Shown here: piece by piece, positions 18,015 through 26,252 of the stretch
Position numbering within the stretch: position 1 is the stretch's first letter
How the letters are laid out: each line of letters starts with the position of its first letter
Source: CAWVSB01 sp036960375
GTDB lineage: Bacteria; Pseudomonadota; Gammaproteobacteria; Pseudomonadales; CAWVSB01
DNA length: 64,000 nucleotides
Direction: 5' to 3'
Assembly (NCBI GenBank): GCA_036960375.1
Contig: JBALVY010000001.1
Location: 434,001 to 498,000 of the forward strand
Program-made: the position numbers and the translations under genes
The notes under the pieces: model-generated
The model's input: only the letters and a program-made list of their open reading frames with translations
Database searches by the model: none
Told to the model about the DNA's origin: nothing

Positions 18015-19826
18015 ATGTCCAAAATCCAGTTATTGAGCCCTCGACTGGCCAACCAAATTGCTGCCGGTGAGGTAGTTGAGCGCCCCGCTTCGGTGATAAA
18101 AGAGTTAGTTGAAAACAGCCTGGATGCGGGCGCCCGCCGCATTGAGATTGATATTGAAGCCGGTGGCGTCAGGTTGATGCGTGTGCGAGACGACGGTAGC
18201 GGCATAGACCAGGAAGATATGCCGCTGGCGCTTAGCCGCCATGCCACCAGTAAAATCCACAGTCTGGACGATTTAGAGGGGGTGGATAGCCTGGGTTTCC
18301 GTGGTGAAGCACTGGCCAGTATCGGTTCGGTATCACGTTTGTCACTCACCTCTAATGCCGGCAACGACAGTGGCTGGCAGGCAACGGTGAATGGGCGAGA
18401 TATGGCGGTAGAGGTGAAACCGGCTGCTCATCCTCAGGGGACTTCTGTCGAAGTGCGCGATCTTTTTTTTAATACGCCGGCGCGGCGTAAATTTTTACGT
18501 ACCGAAAAAACCGAGTTTTCCCATATCGATGAAACCATAAAACGGCAGGCATTGAGCCGTTTTGATGTGGGCTTTCAACTGCGCAATGACGGGCGCGTTA
18601 TTCATGCGCTCAATGCGGCTGCCAGCGTGGCAGAACAGCAGCGCCGGGTAGCGTCGGTCTGCGGCCCCGCATTTATGGAAAATGCCGTACGTATAGAGGT
18701 CGAGGCGGTTGGCCTTAAACTAACGGGTTGGGTGGCGTTGCCGACGTTTTCTCGTTCTCAGGCAGATCTGCAGTATTTTTTCGTCAATGGGCGTGTGGTG
18801 CGTGACAAATTGGTGACCCACGCAATTCGCCAGGCCTATCGCGATGTGTTGTATCACGGCAGGCATTCGGCCTATGTACTGTATCTCGAATTAGACCCCA
18901 AGTTGGTTGATGTGAATGTTCACCCGACCAAGCACGAGGTGCGCTTTCGCGATGGCCGCAGCACCCATGATTTTTTGTTTCGCAGTCTTCATCGCGCACT
19001 GGCAGAAGTCACCCCGCAAGAGCAAAAGCAGATTCAGGCCGAATCGCCAGTATCGTCGCTGGGCTATCCCGGCCAGGCTGCCGCACCGGTACATCAGCAG
19101 GCTATGGGTTTACCTCAGCCTGGCATCGATAGAGAGATGGTACGTGACCAGATGGCGGTCTATCAAGGGCTTCATCCTCAGGCGGCGCCTGGGTCCGCGC
19201 CCGTTCAAAGCCCCGCTTCTCTGCCCGTGGACGACGGTGAAATTCCACCACTCGGTTATGCTATTGCGCAGCTCAAGGGCATATTTATCCTGGCGGAAAA
19301 CGCCGAAGGTATGGTGGTGGTGGATATGCATGCCGCACACGAGCGGATTACCTATGAGCGGATGAAAGGCGCGCGTGATGAACAAGGTATTCGAGCCCAG
19401 CCCCTGCTGGTACCAGAGACTATTGCGGTCAGTGCCAGAGAGGCAGCGTGTGCTGAAGAGTACGCAGAGGTATTTACTCGATTGGGTTTCGAGGTAGAGC
19501 GAATGGCCGAAGAGGCTATCGTCGTTCGCCAGGTACCGGTATTACTGGCCCGTGCAAACGTGGGTCAGCTGGTGCGGGATGTATTGTCCGATCTTCTTAC
19601 CCACTCTATCAGTGACCGCATTGAGGCACATATGGATGAGCTATTGTCGACAATGGCCTGTCATTCATCAGTGCGGGCCAACAGACAGCTAACGATTCCT
19701 GAAATGAATGCATTGCTGCGCGATATGGAAATTACTGAGCGCAGCGGTCAATGTAATCATGGCCGTCCCACCTGGACCCAGCTCAGCCTGACAGAGCTCG
19801 ACAAGTTGTTTCTGCGAGGCCGTTAA
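18015..19826 (+). CDS. mutL: DNA mismatch repair protein MutL
   Basis: The N-terminal GHKL ATPase has ELVENSLDAGA, DDGSGI, RHATSKI and LGFRGEAL. After a linker (about 335-400) comes the C-terminal dimerisation domain. That domain shows DMHAAHERITYE (a DQHA(X)2E(X)4E-like metal motif) and CNHGRPTW near the end, both features of endonuclease-competent MutL in organisms without MutH. Length 603 is normal. The stop overlaps the miaA start (TAATG). Strongly supported by motif and by the amiB-mutL-miaA-hfq order. Confidence 0.97.
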   Translation: MSKIQLLSPRLANQIAAGEVVERPASVIKELVENSLDAGARRIEIDIEAGGVRLMRVRDDGSGIDQEDMPLALSRHATSKIHSLDDLEGVDSLGFRGEALASIGSVSRLSLTSNAGNDSGWQATVNGRDMAVEVKPAAHPQGTSVEVRDLFFNTPARRKFLRTEKTEFSHIDETIKRQALSRFDVGFQLRNDGRVIHALNAAASVAEQQRRVASVCGPAFMENAVRIEVEAVGLKLTGWVALPTFSRSQADLQYFFVNGRVVRDKLVTHAIRQAYRDVLYHGRHSAYVLYLELDPKLVDVNVHPTKHEVRFRDGRSTHDFLFRSLHRALAEVTPQEQKQIQAESPVSSLGYPGQAAAPVHQQAMGLPQPGIDREMVRDQMAVYQGLHPQAAPGSAPVQSPASLPVDDGEIPPLGYAIAQLKGIFILAENAEGMVVVDMHAAHERITYERMKGARDEQGIRAQPLLVPETIAVSAREAACAEEYAEVFTRLGFEVERMAEEAIVVRQVPVLLARANVGQLVRDVLSDLLTHSISDRIEAHMDELLSTMACHSSVRANRQLTIPEMNALLRDMEITERSGQCNHGRPTWTQLSLTELDKLFLRGR

Positions 19827-20881
19827 TGTCAGACGATGAAGTGGCCAACAAAATAAAGGCCCAGCTTGATAGTGACCGCCCACTAGCTATTTGCTTGATG
19901 GGGCCGACGGCGTCGGGAAAGACGGACCTGGCGGTGGCCTTGGCGGCTCAATTACCCTGCGAAATCATCAGTGTCGACTCCGCCCTGATTTATAGAGACA
20001 TGAACATTGGTACCGCCAAGCCCGACGCCGAGACACTGCGTCAAGCGCCTCATGCGCTGGTCGATATTCTCGATCCAAGCGAGTCATACTCGGCGGCGCG
20101 CTTTCGTGATGATGCGCTGGCCGAGATGGCCGCCATTAAGGCCCGTGGTAATACTCCGCTGCTGGTAGGCGGTACCATGATGTATTTTAAGGCATTGCTA
20201 TACGGTATCGCGGATTTGCCGGCTGCGGACGTGGCTGTCCGTACACTTATCGAAAAAGATGCGAAGCAGCACGGCTGGGCTCATGTTCATGCGCAACTGG
20301 CCTTGGTTGATGCAGTAAGCGCTGATCGGATCAAACCCACCGACAGCCAGCGAATCCAGCGAGCGCTGGAAGTCTACCGTGTTAGTGGTAAGAACTTGAC
20401 TGCTTGGCAAGCCGAGCAGACTGACGTCGGAGACCAGCGTGCTTCAACGCCGGTATTTGCGGCAGATCTGGCCTTTACACCTCTGCTTCTGGCCTTGGCT
20501 CCTGCGGACCGCGCAGTACTTCATCGGCGTATTGCACAGCGTTTTCAGGCCATGATGAAACAAGGGTTTATTGAAGAGGTGAAGGCCTTGCATCAACGTG
20601 GTGATTTACATACAGACCTACCTGCTATAAGGGCTGTGGGCTATCGTCAGGTATGGGATTACCTGCAAGGGGAATTGGAATATGAGGCCATGTTGGAGCG
20701 TGGAATCATCACTACCCGCCAACTCGCAAAGCGCCAGCTAACCTGGTTGCGCAGCTGGTCGGGGATCAATTGGTTATACACTGATGAACAAAATAGTCGG
20801 CTGCAAAACGAGCAACAAGGCCTGAGAGATAAATCACCTGTCGATGGCGCATTATATTTCCTGCAAGAATTTCTAAGCTAG
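19826..20881 (+). CDS. miaA: tRNA dimethylallyltransferase
   Basis: MiaA adds the dimethylallyl group to N6 of A37 in tRNAs that read UNN codons. The P-loop is GPTASGKT (26-33), followed by the DSALIYRDMNIGTAKP substrate-binding segment and VGGTMMYFKAL. The 351-residue protein has about 18 extra N-terminal residues before the core compared with E. coli, and the start ATG overlaps the mutL stop. It lies directly before hfq, as in most gammaproteobacteria; hfq promoters often sit in or after miaA. Confidence 0.96.
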   Translation: MSDDEVANKIKAQLDSDRPLAICLMGPTASGKTDLAVALAAQLPCEIISVDSALIYRDMNIGTAKPDAETLRQAPHALVDILDPSESYSAARFRDDALAEMAAIKARGNTPLLVGGTMMYFKALLYGIADLPAADVAVRTLIEKDAKQHGWAHVHAQLALVDAVSADRIKPTDSQRIQRALEVYRVSGKNLTAWQAEQTDVGDQRASTPVFAADLAFTPLLLALAPADRAVLHRRIAQRFQAMMKQGFIEEVKALHQRGDLHTDLPAIRAVGYRQVWDYLQGELEYEAMLERGIITTRQLAKRQLTWLRSWSGINWLYTDEQNSRLQNEQQGLRDKSPVDGALYFLQEFLS

Positions 20882-20883
20882 CC

Positions 20884-20889
20884 TATAAT
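20884..20889 (+). promoter_or_regulatory. Possible -10 element for hfq
   Basis: A perfect TATAAT begins three bases after the miaA stop and lies 120 bases before the hfq ATG. The hexamer 17 bases upstream (CTGCAA) is a poor -35, so the promoter call is tentative. A transcript from here would carry the leader hairpin at 20977-20993. Confidence 0.35.
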
Positions 20890-20976
20890 ATCGAAGTCAG
20901 GGGGTTGAAATATGGAACTCATAGCCCCATTTATTTGTCTACGTTACGCTATTTGTAACACTCTTTTACTTTTTTC

Positions 20977-20993
20977 ACGCTCAGCTTGAGCGT
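20977..20993 (+). promoter_or_regulatory. Hairpin in the hfq leader next to the ribosome-binding site
   Basis: ACGCTCA and TGAGCGT form a perfect 7-bp stem with a 3-base loop, ending 3 bases before the AAGGAGA ribosome-binding site of hfq (20997-21003). It is not followed by a T-run, so it is not a terminator. It could place the ribosome-binding site at the base of a stem and bear on Hfq autoregulation; this is inference. Confidence 0.5.
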
Positions 20994-21008
20994 TATAAGG
21001 AGAACACC

Positions 21009-21260
21009 ATGTCAAAAGGGCACTCGCTACAAGACCCTTTCCTGAATATTCTACGTAAGGAAAGAATTCCCGTATCCATCTATTTGGTTAATGGTATCAA
21101 GCTGCAAGGCCAGGTTGAATCATTTGACCAATTTGTCGTTCTGTTAAAAAACACCGTCAGTCAAATGGTGTACAAGCACGCTATCTCAACTGTTGTACCG
21201 TCTCGTCCCGTGCGTATGCCTATGGCTGCACCCGATGAAGGTGCTGCTGATGATGAGTAG
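21009..21260 (+). CDS. hfq: RNA chaperone Hfq
   Basis: A hexameric Sm-like protein that pairs small RNAs with mRNAs. Proximal-face residues Q8, D9, F42, K56 and H57 are present (YKHAISTVVPS), as is a rim patch RKER (16-19) where E. coli has RRER. At 83 residues it has the short tail of Pseudomonas Hfq rather than the 102-residue E. coli form. AAGGAGA precedes the ATG by 6 bases. hflX follows after 17 bases, so the two are probably co-transcribed. Confidence 0.98.
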   Translation: MSKGHSLQDPFLNILRKERIPVSIYLVNGIKLQGQVESFDQFVVLLKNTVSQMVYKHAISTVVPSRPVRMPMAAPDEGAADDE

Positions 21261-21277
21261 TGTTGAGAGGGTAGCGG

Positions 21278-22582
21278 TTGTTATTTGAGAGGCCCGATGG
21301 CGGTGAGCGAGCAGTACTTGTTCACCTTCACATTACCCAGGAAACAGAGCGAGAAGATCCACAGGAGTTTAAAGAGCTAGTATCGTCAGCGGGAGTTGAC
21401 GCCGTGAGCTTCATTACTGGCAGTAAAAGCGCGCCAAACTCCAGATATTATATCGGTACAGGTAAGGTTGCTGAAGTTAAAGCAGCCGTAGCGGCCTGTG
21501 ATGCCGATTTGGTTATTCTCAATCATGCATTGTCGCCCAGTCAGGAGCGCAACCTTGAGCTTGAGCTCGAGTGTCGTGTGCTTGACCGTACCCGTTTGAT
21601 TCTCGATATTTTCGGCCAGCGGGCGCGTACCCATGAGGGTAAGCTGCAAGTTGAGTTGGCGCAGCTGGAATATATGTCGACACGCCTGGTTCGTGGCTGG
21701 ACTCACCTTGAGCGCCAAAAAGGCGGCATTGGTCTGCGCGGTGGCCCGGGTGAAACGCAGCTGGAGTCGGATCGTCGTATGTTGCGCGATCAGATCAAGC
21801 AAATACATGTCCGCCTGGAAAAAGTGCGCTCTCAGCGACGTCAGGGACGGCGAGCGCGTGAGCGTGCCGATATACACTCGGTGTCATTGGTAGGTTATAC
21901 CAATGCGGGGAAATCGACGCTGTTTAACAGGCTTTGCGAGTCTGAAGTTTATGCAGCGGATCAGTTATTCGCCACACTAGACCCAACCTTACGGCGCCTC
22001 GAAATTCCTGAGTTGGGCAGTATTATTTTGTCAGATACTGTGGGGTTTATTCGCAATTTACCGCATAAATTAGTAGAAGCCTTTCGTGCCACTCTGGAGG
22101 AGGCCGCTTCGGCGGATCTGCTGCTGCATGTCATCGATGCAGCCAATATGGACAGGCGTGAACATATTGAGCAAGTACATAATGTGCTAACGGAAATTGG
22201 TGCGGGTGAGCTGCCGGTACTAGAGGTTTACAACAAAATCGATTTGTTGGATCAAGGACGCCCGCGGATAGAGCGCAATGAAGCCGGGCGACCCATTCGT
22301 GTATCGGTGTCGGCGCACAGTGGTGCGGGTTGTGAGTTGTTACTGGAAGCAATAGCAGAGCTTTTAGGCGAAGATATGGTACATAGTACCTTGTCGATTA
22401 CCGCTGCTCAGGGGCGTTTACGAGCACGTCTTTACGCCGCGGGCGCTGTTATAGCTGAATCGTTCTCGGAGGCGGGTGAACCTCGTCTGGAGATCCGTAT
22501 GCAGCGCCATGACTTATTAAGATTACTGGCCGCAGAGCAGATTGATCCGGCCGAGATTATGTCGCACAAGCAGATTGCCTGA
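21278..22582 (+). CDS. hflX: Ribosome-associated GTPase HflX
   Basis: HflX is a GTPase that binds the 50S subunit and splits stalled or heat-damaged ribosomes. The N-terminal HflX domain (about 1-195) is followed by the G domain with GYTNAGKSTLFN (G1), DTVGFIRNLP (G3) and NKID (G4). The start is TTG with GAGAGG 7 bases upstream; the resulting N-terminus (MLFERPDGGERAVLVHL) aligns well with E. coli HflX from memory, so the rare start codon is likely real. It sits between hfq and hflK. Confidence 0.95.
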   Translation: MLFERPDGGERAVLVHLHITQETEREDPQEFKELVSSAGVDAVSFITGSKSAPNSRYYIGTGKVAEVKAAVAACDADLVILNHALSPSQERNLELELECRVLDRTRLILDIFGQRARTHEGKLQVELAQLEYMSTRLVRGWTHLERQKGGIGLRGGPGETQLESDRRMLRDQIKQIHVRLEKVRSQRRQGRRARERADIHSVSLVGYTNAGKSTLFNRLCESEVYAADQLFATLDPTLRRLEIPELGSIILSDTVGFIRNLPHKLVEAFRATLEEAASADLLLHVIDAANMDRREHIEQVHNVLTEIGAGELPVLEVYNKIDLLDQGRPRIERNEAGRPIRVSVSAHSGAGCELLLEAIAELLGEDMVHSTLSITAAQGRLRARLYAAGAVIAESFSEAGEPRLEIRMQRHDLLRLLAAEQIDPAEIMSHKQIA

Positions 22583-22666
22583 TTGTGCTCTAAAGCTGCT
22601 ATTATAGTCTGCTGAATTATTTACACTGAAATTGTCTGGTATTAGCCAGCATTAATGGAGAAAACT

Positions 22667-23815
22667 ATGGCCTGGAATGAACCGGGTGGCGGTAAAAAGC
22701 CAAACGACCCTTGGGGTGGCGACAATGATAAAGGGCCACCTGATCTTGATGAAGCGCTAAAGAAACTGCAGGAAAAACTGGGCGGTTTGTTTGGCGGTGG
22801 ATCTGGCGGTGGCAGTGGTTCTGCTGGTATCAACGGTAGCCTGATTGTCGTTGGTATACTGGTGGCGGTGGTTTTGTGGTTTGCCTCGGGTATCTACAAG
22901 GTAGATGAACAAGAGCGAGCCGTTATTCTGCGTTTAGGTAAATTCTATAGCGTGGTTGGTCCCGGTTTGCACTGGAATCCGCGTTTTATTGAGTCCAAAA
23001 CACAGATTAATGTGACCGCTGAGCGACAGTATACCTCGCGGGGGCTAATGCTTACCCAAGACGAAAATATTGTTGAGTTGCCGTTAACGGTTCAGTACAA
23101 CATCGTTGATGCCAAGGCATTTGCCCTGAATGTACGTGATCCCGAGATGAGCTTGCAGCATGCGACCGACAGTGCTTTGCGTCACGTTGTGGGCAGTAAT
23201 ACGCTGGATAAAGCCCTCTCCGATGGTCGTGCCCAAATAGGCATTGATGTGCAAGCGCGCTTACAGGAATATCTGAATATTTACGGTACCGGTATTAATA
23301 TCATCAAGGTTAACCTGCAGCGAGCAGAGCCACCTAAAGAGGTGAAAGCGGCATTTGATGATGTCATCGAGGCCAAGGAAGATCGCGAGCGTTACAAGAA
23401 CGAAGCCCAGGCTTACGCCAATGGTGTGGTGCCAGAGGCCAGAGGTAAGGCTCAGCGCGTAATCGAGGAAGCCAATGCCTATCAGGCGCAGGTTATAGCT
23501 CAGTCTCAAGGTGAGGCGCAACGTTTCGATAAATTACTGGAGCAGTACCAGAAAGCGCCAGAGGTTACTCGAGAACGTTTATACGTCGATTCTGTGCAAG
23601 AGGTCATGGCCAGTAGTAGTAAGGTTATGGTGGGCCCTGATGGCGGAAATAATCTGTTGTATTTGCCCCTGGATCAGATGGTCAAGCAGGGTCAGACGCG
23701 CAGCGCTCAGAGCGGCCAGTCTATGAACCAGGAAGCGATTGAAAAAATTAGTGAACAAGTGCTGGAGAATTTGCGCCGCACCCAGTCTAGTAGCAGCAGA
23801 GGGGAGAGTCGATAA
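22667..23815 (+). CDS. hflK: FtsH protease modulator HflK
   Basis: HflK forms with HflC a large periplasm-facing SPFH cage around FtsH and modulates its proteolysis. A Gly/Pro-rich cytoplasmic N-terminus is followed by one membrane segment (about 60-80), an SPFH/band-7 domain and a long helical region rich in Ala/Glu, ending in a Gln/Ser tail. An upstream ATG at 22655 is in frame, but the second ATG (22667) gives the family N-terminus MAWNEPGGG and has GGAG 7 bases before it. The stop overlaps the hflC start (TAATG). Confidence 0.96.
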   Translation: MAWNEPGGGKKPNDPWGGDNDKGPPDLDEALKKLQEKLGGLFGGGSGGGSGSAGINGSLIVVGILVAVVLWFASGIYKVDEQERAVILRLGKFYSVVGPGLHWNPRFIESKTQINVTAERQYTSRGLMLTQDENIVELPLTVQYNIVDAKAFALNVRDPEMSLQHATDSALRHVVGSNTLDKALSDGRAQIGIDVQARLQEYLNIYGTGINIIKVNLQRAEPPKEVKAAFDDVIEAKEDRERYKNEAQAYANGVVPEARGKAQRVIEEANAYQAQVIAQSQGEAQRFDKLLEQYQKAPEVTRERLYVDSVQEVMASSSKVMVGPDGGNNLLYLPLDQMVKQGQTRSAQSGQSMNQEAIEKISEQVLENLRRTQSSSSRGESR

Positions 23816-24687
23816 TGAACGGAAAATCGATGTTAGGAACATTTGCCTTGGCTGTTATTGTGTTGTTGGGTCTTGATAGCGTCTATGTTGTTACGGAGTT
23901 TGAGCGGGCGGTTGCGCTGCGTTTTGGCCGACTGATTTCAGACAATATTGAGCCTGGAATGCATTTTAAATTGCCCCTGGCCGATGAAGTCCTCAAGTTT
24001 GATGGTCGAGTACTGACAGTAGATGCGGCACCCGAGAGCTTTTTTACCGTGCAGCAAAAACGCGTGGTCGTAGACTCCTTCGCCAAGTGGAAGATTGCCG
24101 ATGTAGGTACCTACTATAAAGCGACAGGTGGTGACGAACGTGTTGCAGCCAATCGCTTGGCCTCAAGGGTGAACGACGGACTGCGTAATGAGTTTGGTGT
24201 GCGCACTCTGCATGAGGTGGTATCAGGTGAGCGTGATCAGCTGATGTCTGATCTGACATTCCGCTTGAATGCCGCGGTGCAGGATTCATTGGGTGTTGAG
24301 GTAGTCGATATCCGGGTTAAGCGAATTGATTTGCCCGAGGATGTCAGTGGTTCGGTGTTTAACCGAATGGCAGCGGAGCGCGAGAAAGAAGCGCGTGAAT
24401 ACCGCTCCAAAGGTAAGGAAGAGTCTGAGAAGATTCGCGCTGATGCCGATCGCCAAATCACCATCATCGCAGCTGAAGCCTACCGTGATTCCGAGAAGAT
24501 TCGGGGTGAAGGTGATGCTCAGTCTGCCGCTATCTATGCCGAAGCTTTTAATAAAGATGCTGAGTTCTATGCATTTACCCGTAGCCTAAAGGCGTACAGG
24601 GACAGCTTTTCTAGTAAGGGCGATGTACTGATACTCTCGCCAGATAGTGATTTCTTCCGCTATCTGAATAAATCCAGCGGCGAGTAA
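23815..24687 (+). CDS. hflC: FtsH protease modulator HflC
   Basis: Partner of HflK in the FtsH-HflKC membrane complex. It has one N-terminal membrane segment (about 5-22), an SPFH domain and an extended helix containing the conserved SEKIRGEGDAQSAAIYAEA region, ending in LSPDSDFFRYL, typical for the family. Length 290. The start codon overlaps the hflK stop. Downstream are two hairpins (24698-24727 and 24796-24818) before the DUF2065 gene. Confidence 0.96.
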   Translation: MNGKSMLGTFALAVIVLLGLDSVYVVTEFERAVALRFGRLISDNIEPGMHFKLPLADEVLKFDGRVLTVDAAPESFFTVQQKRVVVDSFAKWKIADVGTYYKATGGDERVAANRLASRVNDGLRNEFGVRTLHEVVSGERDQLMSDLTFRLNAAVQDSLGVEVVDIRVKRIDLPEDVSGSVFNRMAAEREKEAREYRSKGKEESEKIRADADRQITIIAAEAYRDSEKIRGEGDAQSAAIYAEAFNKDAEFYAFTRSLKAYRDSFSSKGDVLILSPDSDFFRYLNKSSGE

Positions 24688-24697
24688 TTGCAGGTTT

Positions 24698-24727
24698 TTG
24701 GCTGGCGTGTCGCGCACGCTCAGCCAA
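24698..24727. repeat. Long hairpin downstream of hflC
   Basis: A 12-bp stem (TTGGCTGGCGTG against CACGCTCAGCCAA, with one bulged T) surrounds a TCGCG loop, 11 bases after the hflC stop. There is no T-run after it on either strand, so it is not an intrinsic terminator. It resembles a REP-like or mRNA-stabilising 3' hairpin. Confidence 0.5.
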
Positions 24728-24795
24728 TAGATATTCACAGATCAATAGATGGTTGAATTTTAGCCATCCGTTGAGCACTTGTGGTAATATTCGAT

Positions 24796-24818
24796 AACCG
24801 GGCTCGCCCGGTTTTTTT
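24796..24818 (+). terminator. Intrinsic terminator of the hfq-hflC transcript
   Basis: The inverted repeat AACCGGGC...GCCCGGTT is followed at once by seven T residues (24812-24818). It lies 109 bases after the hflC stop and 29 bases before the DUF2065 start. TTGAGC (24771) and GATAAC (24794), 17 bases apart, could form a promoter whose start falls inside the hairpin. Confidence 0.8.
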
Positions 24819-24846
24819 GTGTATGGGCAGGCAGAGGGTAGCTACG

Positions 24847-25032
24847 ATGTGGCATGATTTGGCCGTTGCTGTCTGTTTGGTGTTGGTGCTTGAAGGCTTA
24901 ATGCCCTTTATTAGCCCGGCTGGTTGGCGACAGGCCTTGGCCTCATTGGCGCAGGCTAGCGATCGCACCGTACGAACCATTGGATTTTTAAGCATGCTGG
25001 CGGGCGCCAGCATGCTGTACCTATTGCGATAG
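24847..25032 (+). CDS. DUF2065 small membrane protein (YjeT-like)
   Basis: A 61-residue protein with two hydrophobic segments (about 5-22 and 43-60) joined by a short polar loop containing GWRQALASLAQ. It belongs to the YjeT/DUF2065 family, whose genes sit near hflC and purA across gammaproteobacteria; function is unknown. The frame is open from 24781, but the ATG at 24847 gives the family N-terminus MWHDLAVAVCLVLVLEG and has GAGGG 8 bases upstream. hisZ starts 13 bases after its stop. Confidence 0.85.
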   Translation: MWHDLAVAVCLVLVLEGLMPFISPAGWRQALASLAQASDRTVRTIGFLSMLAGASMLYLLR

Positions 25033-25045
25033 TGGGGACTGGGCA

Positions 25046-26227
25046 ATGACACTGACAGATCGCTGGTTACTTCCAGACGGCGTAGAAGAGATCCTGCCGG
25101 AAACTGCGCGCAGGGTCGAAACCCTGCGCCGCGATTTACTGGACGTGTTCCATCACTGGGGATACGAGCTGGTCATTCCGCCGGTGATAGAGTTTGCTGA
25201 CTCGCTGCTGATTGGTTTAGGCAGCGATATGGATCTGGATTCTTTTAAAGTGGTAGACCAGATCAGTGGCCGCACCCTGGCTTTACGCCCGGACATCACT
25301 CCCCAGGTAGCTCGTATTGACGCTCATAGTCTTGCGCGAGAAGGCACCGCAAGATTATGTTATGCCGGCACGGTGGTGCACACTCGCCCGCGATCACTAC
25401 TGGCTTCGCGCGCACCTACTCAGGTAGGGGCAGAGCTGTATGGTGAGATAGATATTTCAGCTGACATCGAGATTGTCAGTTTGATGATCGAAACTCTGCA
25501 AGCAGCAGGTTTGGAAGAGATCTATCTTGATTTGGGTCATATCGGTATTTTCTCAGCCCTGGCAGAGTCTCTGGGCTTGAGCCAGACTCAAGAGAAAGTG
25601 CTGTTTGATGCCTTGCAGCGCAAGTCCCAAGACGATATTTATACCGCCACGGCGACCTTCTGTGATGACATCGGGGTGGCCGACAAGCTAATTCTACTTG
25701 CCAATATGTATGGTGATGCCAGTGTGCTTGATCGCTTAGGTGAGCTCTTTGATGAGCTTCCCCAGAGTGTTCTGGATGCGCTGGCCGAGCTTCGCGCAGT
25801 GGCCGAAGTGATTAATCAGAGATTCCCTGCGGTTAAATGCTATTTTGACCTGGCCGAATTGCGCGGCTGGCATTATCACACCGGTTTAATGTTTGCGGCC
25901 TATGCTCCCGGGCATGGTCAGGCGGTGGCTAATGGTGGCCGCTATAATGATATTGGTGAGGTGTTTGGTCGTGCGCGACCTGCAACCGGCTTTTCTACCG
26001 AGCTACAGTCACTGGCTCGACTAGGCGGTGACTCAAATGGTATGCAAGAGCAAAGAGTTTTTGCTGCATATAGCGAGCAGCAAGGATATTGGGATGCCGT
26101 GCAAGGCTTACGCCAGAAGGGCGAAGTGGTTATTGCCGGTTTGCCGGGCCAGGGGCAGCGCGATGATTGCCAGGCAGAATTAGTATGGTTGGACGGAAGC
26201 TGGCAAGTACAGCAAGTATCAGCTTGA
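25046..26227 (+). CDS. hisZ: ATP phosphoribosyltransferase regulatory subunit HisZ
   Basis: HisZ is a catalytically inactive histidyl-tRNA-synthetase paralogue that forms an octamer with short-form HisG and confers histidine feedback control on the first step of histidine synthesis. Class II synthetase features are visible (RPDITPQVARI, YHTGLMFAAYAPG, NGGRYNDIG) but it lacks the tRNA anticodon-binding domain. Length 393. Its presence implies a short-form HisG elsewhere in the genome. It precedes purA by 25 bases. Confidence 0.94.
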   Translation: MTLTDRWLLPDGVEEILPETARRVETLRRDLLDVFHHWGYELVIPPVIEFADSLLIGLGSDMDLDSFKVVDQISGRTLALRPDITPQVARIDAHSLAREGTARLCYAGTVVHTRPRSLLASRAPTQVGAELYGEIDISADIEIVSLMIETLQAAGLEEIYLDLGHIGIFSALAESLGLSQTQEKVLFDALQRKSQDDIYTATATFCDDIGVADKLILLANMYGDASVLDRLGELFDELPQSVLDALAELRAVAEVINQRFPAVKCYFDLAELRGWHYHTGLMFAAYAPGHGQAVANGGRYNDIGEVFGRARPATGFSTELQSLARLGGDSNGMQEQRVFAAYSEQQGYWDAVQGLRQKGEVVIAGLPGQGQRDDCQAELVWLDGSWQVQQVSA

Positions 26228-26252
26228 TTATAGATAGTGTAGAGAGTATTTC

